From Maribacter caenipelagi (GTDB taxonomy: Bacteria > Bacteroidota > Bacteroidia > Flavobacteriales > Flavobacteriaceae): a stretch of 64,000 nucleotides of DNA. Position 1 is the first letter of the stretch; every line of letters starts with the position of its first letter. The stretch covers positions 1 through 64,000 of the forward strand of contig NZ_SNZW01000014.1 in NCBI RefSeq assembly GCF_004364175.1, read 5' to 3'. Positions 43,083-50,050 of the stretch are shown piece after piece. The notes beneath the pieces were generated by a model that was not told where the DNA came from, ran no database searches, and saw only the letters and a list, made by a program, of their open reading frames with translations. Position numbers and translations under genes: made by a program.

Positions 43083-44268
43083 ATATTCTGTACATTTTCT
43101 TTATAATTTTCCCTTTTAACTTTTGTAAAGGTTTAGATGTAGTAAAAGTCAAGTCTTTCAATTCATCAGGACAGTTCGTGAGAATTTCATATCCATTTTT
43201 TGTAATCAATACAGTGTCTGAATGTCTAAAACCTCCAACTCCTTCAATATAAATTCCTGGCTCTATACTTACAACCATGTTTTCTTTTAGAACGGTTTTG
43301 TCTCCTTCTGCTAAATAAGGTCCTTCGTGATTACCCAAACCTATTCCATGTCCAGTTCTATGCATTAAATTATCTTTTAGTCCCTGGTCAGTTAAGTACT
43401 GTTTGGCAGCAAGGTCTACTTCTTCTGCAATAACTCCTTCTTTTAAAACAGCATAACTTCTTCTTCTTGCTTCCATCATCAATTCAAAAGCTTCTTCTTG
43501 TTCTTTCGTTGGTTTACTTGTAAAAAATGTTCTTTCTAATTCAGCCGAATATCCATTTACTCTTAAAAAAGCCAAACTAATATGCGACCCTTCAACTAGT
43601 AGATCTGAAACTTTTGGTATACCGTGAGGCTGATAAGAAATTCTACTTGGCCAAGCTGCTACTAGAATATTTGTAGCTAAATAGTCAAAAGGCGTTTCTT
43701 TAATAATTTTCTGTTGAATAGAACGTCCAATTGAAAAAACCTCAAGTTCCGACATTCCGAAATAGGCATTTTTATTTAGTTTATTGATACTAACATCACA
43801 GTATGTAGACGCTTGTTTAATTAATTGAATTTCTGCACTACTTTTTACCCATCTTTGTTTTTCCAGTATTGCGTTTTCTACAGTTTTTAGATTTACTGAT
43901 GTTAAAAAAGCTGATATTTCATAAGGTGTTTTACCACCAATTCCAATTAGTTTACTGTCTTTTACTTTCTTTAAAAGTATATCTTTCCAACGTTCTGGTT
44001 TTTGAGCAGGATATTCCCAATAACTTTCTATATCATTAACGTTGTCTACTTTTTTTAGATGTGCCAATTCCATTTTTGGAACAATAAAACTTACATTATC
44101 TTCTTTAATTACTAATAAAAATAATCTTTCAAGACTTTTATAAGTCAACCCAGTTAAGTAGTAGATATCTTCTTCTTCAGAAATGATTAAAGAGTCAATT
44201 TCGCTAGTTTTAATCTTATCCTGTATTAACTGTATTCTCTGTTTGTATTCTGATTTACTTATTCTCAA
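43081..44268 (-). CDS. Xaa-Pro peptidase (M24 family)
   Basis: The 395-residue protein has a creatinase-like N-terminal domain (residues 1-130) and a pita-bread M24 domain. The metal-ligand region is partly altered: VEGSHISLAFLRVNGYSAELERTF has Ser-His where Asp-Xaa is usual. HRTGHGIGLGNHEGP, SIEPGIY and GGFRHSDTVL match the family, so one metal-binding Asp pair may be lost. The start is TTG at 44268 with no nearby ATG. It lies alone between 12-bp inverted repeats in slot 2 of the amplified region. Activity is uncertain. Confidence 0.8.
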   Translation of the reverse strand: MRISKSEYKQRIQLIQDKIKTSEIDSLIISEEEDIYYLTGLTYKSLERLFLLVIKEDNVSFIVPKMELAHLKKVDNVNDIESYWEYPAQKPERWKDILLKKVKDSKLIGIGGKTPYEISAFLTSVNLKTVENAILEKQRWVKSSAEIQLIKQASTYCDVSINKLNKNAYFGMSELEVFSIGRSIQQKIIKETPFDYLATNILVAAWPSRISYQPHGIPKVSDLLVEGSHISLAFLRVNGYSAELERTFFTSKPTKEQEEAFELMMEARRRSYAVLKEGVIAEEVDLAAKQYLTDQGLKDNLMHRTGHGIGLGNHEGPYLAEGDKTVLKENMVVSIEPGIYIEGVGGFRHSDTVLITKNGYEILTNCPDELKDLTFTTSKPLQKLKGKIIKKMYRI

Positions 44269-44293
44269 ATTTCAGTTTTAATGGGTTACTTAA

Positions 44294-44305
44294 ATTACCG
44301 CCAAC
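44294..44305 (-). other. Cassette-type junction GTTG-N4-TAAT (slot 2)
   Basis: On the minus strand GTTGGCGGTAAT. Right of it lies repeat B copy 1, left of it the unrelated M24 gene. The equivalent place in slot 3 (45530-45541) joins the same repeat to a different gene. Confidence 0.6.
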
Positions 44306-44421
44306 AAAGAGCTAAAAGAAGTTTCAATACTTCGGCAAGCTCAGAAAAGACTCTTTTAGCGAATGATAACCAAGTTCGTTCTTTCAAAAATTGAAAGCAA
44401 GTACTTGCAAAGTAGGTTGTG
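44299..44421 (-). repeat. Repeat B copy 1 (attC-like, structured)
   Basis: Outer ends are GTTG/CAAC-type cores. Inside are the pair GCTAAAAGA / TCTTTTAGC and the perfect palindrome CTTTCAAAAATTGAAAG (44381-44397). It matches 45536-45635, and similarity continues right to about 44459 (AAGTTATTAACGA and beyond). It lies next to a TlpA-like 3' fragment, as copy 2 lies next to the intact TlpA-like gene. Confidence 0.6.
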
Positions 44422-44496
44422 ATAAGTTATTAACGATTGAGTTAATAATAGGATTTCTTTTTAAAGTATAATCAGCGTTGAAGCTAATCTTGCCAA

Positions 44497-44558
44497 TTGC
44501 TTTTAAAATAATTCTTCACAAATCCATTACATCTTCATCATGAACATTTTCAGCAATC
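44497..44558 (-). pseudogene. Diverged 3' fragment of the TlpA-like gene
   Basis: On the minus strand this encodes IAENVHDEDVMDL followed, after one missing base, by VKNYFK. The intact gene at 45692-46879 ends IAKNLHGEELMDLVKNNFEK. Nucleotide similarity to 45692-45756 is clear (ATTCTTCAC-AAATCCAT, TCTTCA-CATG). The fragment is fused at TTGGCA to the third glycosyltransferase 3' end. It marks the boundary of a duplicated unit. Confidence 0.7.
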
Positions 44559-44782
44559 TTGGCAAACGGCAAAAGACCAAGGCAAAACTTTGGTCAATAC
44601 CTTGTATGCTAAAACCAGTTTGGATCAGGTGTATCTAGAAACGATAGCACAGCTGCAACAATCAATTACTGCTCATAGAACACAAAACTTTACTGGTGTT
44701 TTATTACAGTACCAAACCATGACTGCAACTAAGTTTATGAGTAAATGGATAGAGGAGAAGAATAGAGGTTAAGTTGGTGGTT
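44552..44782 (+). pseudogene. Duplicated 3' end of the glycosyltransferase gene (copy 3)
   Basis: Matches 40647-40878. From 44584 it is open to a normal stop and encodes TLVNTLYAKTSLDQVYLETI and onward to MSKWIEEKNRG. About 10 of 60 residues differ from the intact gene, mostly conservatively, and several differences are shared with copy 2. This suggests the copies derive from a functional but different allele. There is no promoter or N-terminal part. Confidence 0.85.
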
Positions 44783-44817
44783 TCGTTATCGTCACGGCTA
44801 TGGCAAGTAGGGCAGGC

Positions 44818-44979
44818 AAGGAAACTTTGCGTTTCCGTCTGCGCACGAAGCTAAAGCTTATTGTTTTGCTTTTTCTTTTTTTGTTCCAAAGCTAAATCCA
44901 TCAGATTTAGCGACATTATAAATATACACAGACCTTTCGGTTTTGCCCTAAAGTCCGCATTACGTTTAGGTTTTGTTGT
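44818..44979 (-). repeat. Repeat A copy 2 (attC-like)
   Basis: About 84 percent identical by eye to 135-295. Blocks include GCTAAAGCTTATTGTTTTGC and TATACACAGACCTTTCGGTT. It lies 11 bases after the stop of the minus-strand gene at 44991. The distal arm is not conserved relative to copy 1; instead GTCACGGCTATGG follows, bordering the glycosyltransferase fragment. Confidence 0.65.
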
Positions 44980-44990
44980 GTGTAGTACTT

Positions 44991-45515
44991 TTACGCATCG
45001 AAATTTTCAATTTTTAAGTCTCTGCGCATTTCAGTAACTATTCTGTCTTCAATTTCTTTAAATGGTTCATTAGCTCTAAGCTTATTCCCAGCTTGAAAAA
45101 AATTGTTCAATTGCGTGGAATCTGAATTAGCTATGTGTTTATAAAAATTATCAAATACATCTTGAAATTCGGTACGTAGAGTATTTACATCTGATAGCAT
45201 TTCTTTTGAAAGGAAAGGTTGGTTTATAGATGCGAATTGAATGTAATCGTTGATTTTTTCCATAATAACAGTTCCATCTTCTTTTACACCCACATACTGA
45301 AATCTACTTAACTCTTTTTTTAGCCCATAAGTGCGTTCTAATAACTCACGATAGATATTTACTTTTTCTTTAAAAATTCCACCGTATGCAATTTTATTTT
45401 TTTCCAATGATTTATCAACTTTTCCTTTAATCCATAAGTAGAAAATTAAGTTTCCAAGAATTGTAATTATTGCGGGCGAAATTTTTTCTAACAATGGTAA
45501 AAAATTTTCTATCAT
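44991..45515 (-). CDS. Small membrane-anchored protein, cassette cargo of slot 3
   Basis: The 174-residue protein has an N-terminal membrane helix (about residues 12-30, ISPAIITILGNLIFYLWI) and a helical cytoplasmic domain with no recognised motif. It resembles small single-helix proteins often found as isolated accessory genes. The start is ATG at 45515. It lies alone between repeat B copy 2 upstream and repeat A copy 2 downstream, so it has the form of a single-gene cassette. Function unknown. Confidence 0.65.
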   Translation of the reverse strand: MIENFLPLLEKISPAIITILGNLIFYLWIKGKVDKSLEKNKIAYGGIFKEKVNIYRELLERTYGLKKELSRFQYVGVKEDGTVIMEKINDYIQFASINQPFLSKEMLSDVNTLRTEFQDVFDNFYKHIANSDSTQLNNFFQAGNKLRANEPFKEIEDRIVTEMRRDLKIENFDA

Positions 45516-45529
45516 TTCATTTTTTTAGT

Positions 45530-45541
45530 ATTACACACAAC
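45530..45541 (-). other. Cassette-type junction GTTG-N4-TAAT (slot 3)
   Basis: On the minus strand GTTGTGTGTAAT, 14 bases upstream of the cargo start codon. Right of it lies repeat B copy 2. Confidence 0.55.
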
Positions 45542-45635
45542 GTGGAGCTAAGAGGAGTTTTAATTCCTTTTAGCGGATGATAACGAATTTCGTTCTTTCA
45601 AAAATTGAAAGCAAGTACTTACAATATGAGTTGTA
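45536..45635 (-). repeat. Repeat B copy 2 (attC-like, structured)
   Basis: Matches 44299-44421, including GAGCTAAGAGGAGTTT / CCTTTTAGC and the palindrome CTTTCAAAAATTGAAAG (45594-45610). Its right side leads through AAGTTATTAACGA into the 3' end of the TlpA-like gene 57 bases later. Confidence 0.6.
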
Positions 45636-45691
45636 ATCAAGTTATTAACGAAATAACTAATTATAATGAGGTTTCTAATGGTAGTTCAAAC

Positions 45692-46879
45692 TTACTTTTC
45701 AAAATTATTCTTCACCAAATCCATCAATTCTTCACCATGCAAATTTTTTGCGATCACGACTCCGTTACTATCCAAAATAAAGTTTGATGGTATGGTACGA
45801 ACACGAATTTTCTTTAAAAATGGGGCATCATCGCCTTGCAGGTCAGAAGCTTGTAGCCAACGATCTGCGCCATCGCGCTCTGCAGCTGCTTTCCAGCTTG
45901 CTTCATTACTTTCTAGGGCGTAGGCCACAATTTGCAAGCCCTGGTCGTGGTATTCATCATATAGGGGTACTAAAACATTACGGTTCTCTAATCGGCAAGG
46001 AGCACACCAAGATGCCCACAAGTCGACAATCGTAAGCTTTTTGCCCAATGAGTCTCTAAGAGATACGGTATCTTTTGTAATGGTAGGTAGTTCAACATTT
46101 GGAAATTCATCGCCTATTAATACAGGCAAATTTGCTGGAGCACTTTCTTTACACAGTTGTTTTACCCAAGGGTGATCGGGTTGTATTTTTTGCCACTTGC
46201 TACATTGGTCTACCAAAAATTCTGGAACGCGCTCATAATCATTCTCAGGACTTACCCACCGTAATGCTATTATAGCTGGTAGTAGATGCGGAGTGTTTTC
46301 TGCAAAGGTCATTAATACTGTACGATATTGTAAAATAGCATGTTCTTTGGCTAGTAATTCATCACCTTCTTCCACTTGCCATTGCTTGTTGGCAAGATTG
46401 GTTCGATACGCTTCTAATTTCAGATCTCGTAGTTCTAACAAAGTGGTATTTATATCTGAGGGGTTATCTATGGTAAAACTTTGCTGAAAATTATTGTACT
46501 CTGCCGAGATTTGTAGTGTTTCGCCTGATTGCCAAACAATAGGCATATAGTTCGCCGTTTTTGGGTCGTCGTTTTGTAAATAGTTACCGCTTTTTCCGGT
46601 GGGCTGTACTGCCAATTCTAATAATACAGGTTCTTTGGTAGTTGGTAGGTTATGGAACTCAAAATTACCCTCAGAGGCTACCACCGCTGAGTCTATGACT
46701 TTCCCTAAATAAGATGCCGCTACATGTTTTAACGCATCCGGTTGAATCAAATAGATTTTTACATTTTCTTTTTTTAATCCGTGTAATGTACCCGAAATAT
46801 CCGCGGGAGAAGTACAAGCGGTTACACCTAGAAACAATATGATAAGAACTGTCGTTATTTTTACTTGGGCTGATTTCAT
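45692..46879 (-). CDS. TlpA-like thioredoxin-fold lipoprotein
   Basis: The 395-residue protein has an SpII signal (LFLGVTACTSPAD) and a DUF4369-like beta-rich N-terminal part (residues about 25-115). After a helical middle comes a C-terminal redoxin domain from about 255 with active site DLWASWCAPCRLENR. It should be a periplasmic membrane-anchored thiol-disulfide reductase. It is convergent with the glycosyltransferase 5 kb away; its 3' end is duplicated inside that interval. Confidence 0.87.
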   Translation of the reverse strand: MKSAQVKITTVLIILFLGVTACTSPADISGTLHGLKKENVKIYLIQPDALKHVAASYLGKVIDSAVVASEGNFEFHNLPTTKEPVLLELAVQPTGKSGNYLQNDDPKTANYMPIVWQSGETLQISAEYNNFQQSFTIDNPSDINTTLLELRDLKLEAYRTNLANKQWQVEEGDELLAKEHAILQYRTVLMTFAENTPHLLPAIIALRWVSPENDYERVPEFLVDQCSKWQKIQPDHPWVKQLCKESAPANLPVLIGDEFPNVELPTITKDTVSLRDSLGKKLTIVDLWASWCAPCRLENRNVLVPLYDEYHDQGLQIVAYALESNEASWKAAAERDGADRWLQASDLQGDDAPFLKKIRVRTIPSNFILDSNGVVIAKNLHGEELMDLVKNNFEK

Positions 46880-47039
46880 TTTAATCTCTCATTATTTTAG
46901 ACAATTACAATGAAGCTATAATAATTTCGAATGGGGAATTCACTATTCTAATTTACGTTCTAAAAATTAATATGCTTAGTGTTTACAAATTTTGCTGAAT
47001 CTTTTTATGGGATTTCAACAATGAAAACATTAATAATAA

Positions 47040-47852
47040 CTACAACCCAAAATGATTAATTGGTCCGTTGCCATGACCTAAAATTTTATCTTTACCGGCA
47101 ATGATCGCTTGGTTCACGTAATTGCATCCTTTGGTAATGGCATCATCCATAGGATAGCCTAAACTCAAATAAGCGGCAATACTTGAAGATAAACTACAGC
47201 CCGTACCATGAATGTTATTGGTATTCACCCTTGGGTTGGTAATTACCTTTACTTTTTGGGTTTCATGCACATAAAAGACATCGGTCATTACAATGGTGCC
47301 ATTGTCGATATGACCACCTTTTAATAATACGGAAACCTGAAAACGCTCTCCAATTTTCTGTGCAATTTCTTCCATATTGTCACTATCTATTTTCTCATCG
47401 ATCAAAAGTTCTGCCTCTGGAATATTAGGGGTAATCAGCGTTACGTGTGGCAAGAAGGATTTTAGACACGCTATAGCGTCATCGGCAATTAATTTATGAC
47501 CAGATGTGCTTACCATAACCGGGTCTAAAACAATATTCTTAGCCTTGTATTCACTTAGTTTATGCTGCACTACTTCAATCACTTCACAAGAATGGAGCAT
47601 ACCTATTTTAACGGCACCAAAATCAATATCACTGAGAACAGCATCTAACTGCTTTTCTAGATGTGGAATGGGTATGGCGTGTATGTCAGTGACTCCCGTT
47701 GTGTTCTGAGCCGTAGTTGCTGTAATCACGGTAGCGGCATAAGCTCCGCAGGCACTTATGCTTTTAATATCCGCCTGTATACCGGCACATCCGCCAGAAT
47801 CACTTCCGGCAATGCTCAATACACTTTTGTATCGTGGGTCTATATTTTCCAT
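47040..47852 (-). CDS. thiD: Hydroxymethylpyrimidine/phosphomethylpyrimidine kinase
   Basis: The 270-residue ribokinase-fold enzyme shows SIAGSDSGGCAGIQADIK, TATTAQNTTGV, DPVMVSTSGHKL and the ATP/anion-hole motif NNIHGTGCSLSSSIAA. It phosphorylates HMP and HMP-P for thiamine synthesis. It is last in an operon with overlapping genes; it overlaps tenA by 13 bases. Confidence 0.94.
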   Translation of the reverse strand: MENIDPRYKSVLSIAGSDSGGCAGIQADIKSISACGAYAATVITATTAQNTTGVTDIHAIPIPHLEKQLDAVLSDIDFGAVKIGMLHSCEVIEVVQHKLSEYKAKNIVLDPVMVSTSGHKLIADDAIACLKSFLPHVTLITPNIPEAELLIDEKIDSDNMEEIAQKIGERFQVSVLLKGGHIDNGTIVMTDVFYVHETQKVKVITNPRVNTNNIHGTGCSLSSSIAAYLSLGYPMDDAITKGCNYVNQAIIAGKDKILGHGNGPINHFGL

Positions 47853-48493
47853 GCTTCTTTAGTATAGGCGCTGTTCCAAAACATCCACTCCAATTTTGAT
47901 GCTTTGGTAAAAGCCGTTTCCATTTTAGCCAAAACTTCTTCAGATGCGTTGGCTGCGTATTTGTTGGTAATCGCTATGGCGTTGTTTACAGAACTGGCAA
48001 ACTCTTCGCCGCCATAGGTATCTATCCAATCTTGAAAGGGATTATTTTCTTTATTGGTTTGGTTCGCCTGAATATAATCTCCGATTTCTTTATAAATGGT
48101 AAAGCATGGCAGTACGGCGGCCAATGCTTCTTCTAAAGAATGATTCGCCACTATACGGCTCAAATAGCTTGTGTATAGTTCGCAAGTAGGAGAGGGCTCA
48201 TGAACTAGCTGATTCTCTTTTAAGAAAATCTGATGCAGCGCATTTTCTACATGAATGATACCTGTTGCGGAATCTAGAAAAAATTGGGTGTCATCTTCAT
48301 ATTCACATTTTACACCAACACTTGCCAATACTTTTTTATAGGCAGCCAAATACATGGCATCTTGATGAATATAAAACTGAAAAATGTCTGAAGGTAAGGT
48401 ACCGTTCATGAGCTCTTTGATAAAAGGCTGCTGTTTTATAGCCTCTAGAATATGGTCTGTTCGTTGTCTTGCTAGTTTGTACCAGTCTTGCAT
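47840..48493 (-). CDS. tenA: TenA/thiaminase II family aminopyrimidine aminohydrolase
   Basis: The 217-residue helical protein has the TenA pattern: PFIKELMNGTLPSDIFQFYI near the start, YLAAYKKVLAS, ALAAVLPCFTIYKEIG, and WIDTYGGEEFASSV near the end. The Cys in LPCF is the usual catalytic nucleophile. It recovers the pyrimidine from degraded thiamine, consistent with a salvage operon. It overlaps thiE by 22 bases and thiD by 13. Confidence 0.92.
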   Translation of the reverse strand: MQDWYKLARQRTDHILEAIKQQPFIKELMNGTLPSDIFQFYIHQDAMYLAAYKKVLASVGVKCEYEDDTQFFLDSATGIIHVENALHQIFLKENQLVHEPSPTCELYTSYLSRIVANHSLEEALAAVLPCFTIYKEIGDYIQANQTNKENNPFQDWIDTYGGEEFASSVNNAIAITNKYAANASEEVLAKMETAFTKASKLEWMFWNSAYTKEAWKI

Positions 48494-49113
48494 ATAATAT
48501 CTTTAAGTTTTTTTGTTGCCGCTTCAGCATCTTCGGCTTTAGAAATTGCAGAAACAACTGCTATTCCGTCCGCTCCATTTGCTATAATTTCTTTGGTGTT
48601 TTCTTTGTGAATTCCGCCAATGCAAACAATAGGCTTTGTATACAATTCGCGAATCTCTTTTAGTCCCGAAATCCCCAAAGGTTTTGCTAGATCGTTTGTC
48701 TTTGTGTTCGTTGAAAAAATAGGGGAGATGCCGATATAATCTGCCGACTGGGCATCTGATTTTATAGCCTGGGCCGTAGTACTAACCGAAAGCCCGATAA
48801 TCTTCTCATTACCCAATAATTCTCTAGCGACATTATAAGGCATATCGGACTGACCGATATGAACTCCGTCAGCATCTATGGCAAGCGCAATATCTAAGCG
48901 ATCATTAATCAGTAAAGGAATTTGATAAGTGCCACAGAGTTCTTTACACCGAATTGCTCTTTTGTAAAAGGTAGCGGTATCGCAGGTTTTTTCACGTAAT
49001 TGTACAATGGTTGCCCCACCTTTCAAAGCCGCTTCTAGAATGGCAAAAAAGGAATGATCATCCCTAATGCTATCATCGGTCACATACATTAAAGCGTAAT
49101 CTACTTTAGGCAT
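48472..49113 (-). CDS. thiE: Thiamine-phosphate synthase
   Basis: The 213-residue TIM-barrel enzyme contains GGATIVQLREKTCDT, LLINDRLDIALAIDADGVHI, GQSDMPY and YIGISPIFSTNTKTN. It joins HMP-PP and thiazole phosphate, the products of the thiD and thiM genes that flank it. It overlaps thiM by 8 bases and tenA by 22. Confidence 0.94.
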   Translation of the reverse strand: MPKVDYALMYVTDDSIRDDHSFFAILEAALKGGATIVQLREKTCDTATFYKRAIRCKELCGTYQIPLLINDRLDIALAIDADGVHIGQSDMPYNVARELLGNEKIIGLSVSTTAQAIKSDAQSADYIGISPIFSTNTKTNDLAKPLGISGLKEIRELYTKPIVCIGGIHKENTKEIIANGADGIAVVSAISKAEDAEAATKKLKDIICKTGTN

Positions 49114-49897
49114 TCGTCTTTACTTTTTCTGCCAAGACTTCTGGCGATAATTCATAAAGACTATCATAAAAATTCATTTGAAAACTACCGGGTCCTGCAC
49201 TTTTTTCATGTGCCAAATCTCCTGCGACACCCATAATCGCCATTGCCACCGTAGCCGCTAAATGAATATCTTCTTCAACACCCAAACAGGTACCTACCAG
49301 TGCCGTTGCCGTACAGCCCATGCCGGTAATTTTAGCCATAAGCGGACTCCCGTTTTCAATTTTGCTGATGTTGTCACCGGTGATGATATAATCGGTTTCT
49401 CCACTAATGACAATCGTGTTGTTCAATTTCTGCGCGAGAAGGGTAGCGCCTTCAATAGCATCCTTAGTATCCATGGTACTATCCACTCCCTTTGTTGAAT
49501 TGGTCACTTTTGCCAGTGCCATAATTTCTGAAGCATTACCGCGAATTACATTGGGTGTAGCAGTCTCAATAATTTTTTGGGCAATTGCTGTTCGGTACGC
49601 AGATGCGCCGACACCTACAGGATCGAATACGAACGGAGTTTTGGTTGCTTTTGCTTGTTGTACGGCCATAAGCATACTTTCTACCCATTTCTCGCTCAAG
49701 GTACCCATATTGATGACCAGAGAAGAAGAAATGGTAACAATGTCCTTAACTTCCTCAATAGCATGTGCCATAACAGGCGATGCACCAACCGCTAACAACG
49801 CATTGGCAGTGTTGTTCATTACCACATAATTAGTGATGTTATGTACTAGCGGACTCTTGGTTCTTATTTTTTGTAATACGAATGCAATACTGCTCAT
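49106..49897 (-). CDS. thiM: Hydroxyethylthiazole kinase
   Basis: The 263-residue protein shows SPLVHNITNYVVMNNTANAL, GASPVMAHA, FDPVGVGASAYR and the anion-hole motif ITGMGCTATALVG. It phosphorylates the thiazole moiety and is first in the thiM-thiE-tenA-thiD operon. Thiazole and HMP biosynthesis genes (thiC, thiG, thiH) are absent here, so this is a salvage set. I saw no TPP riboswitch in the 150 bases upstream. Confidence 0.94.
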   Translation of the reverse strand: MSSIAFVLQKIRTKSPLVHNITNYVVMNNTANALLAVGASPVMAHAIEEVKDIVTISSSLVINMGTLSEKWVESMLMAVQQAKATKTPFVFDPVGVGASAYRTAIAQKIIETATPNVIRGNASEIMALAKVTNSTKGVDSTMDTKDAIEGATLLAQKLNNTIVISGETDYIITGDNISKIENGSPLMAKITGMGCTATALVGTCLGVEEDIHLAATVAMAIMGVAGDLAHEKSAGPGSFQMNFYDSLYELSPEVLAEKVKTNA

Positions 49898-50050
49898 TTT
49901 AATAGTTGATAATATGATGGTTGATTCATTTTTAAACGGAATAAACTAAGATCGGGATAATGAATAAAACAGCCTTCAAAATCATGTTACCATTTTGATA
50001 AGTTATTAACGGACAGTGTTTAAAATATGAATTCTAATTTGCAGGCATAA

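Noticed and set aside
42824-43252. 142-codon frame as an intact gene
   Set aside because: Its first part is the duplicated glycosyltransferase tail and its second part is antisense to the M24 gene. It results from loss of the tail's stop codon.
45692-46879. TlpA-like gene as part of the mobile cargo
   Set aside because: It is a complete gene at the edge of the amplified interval and its 3' end is part of the duplicated frame, so it is host flank and not cargo.
49930-49990. GATCGGGATAATGAATAA as part of a TPP riboswitch
   Set aside because: It is on the plus strand, opposite to the thiM operon, and the rest of the aptamer (CTGAGA, closing helices) is absent.
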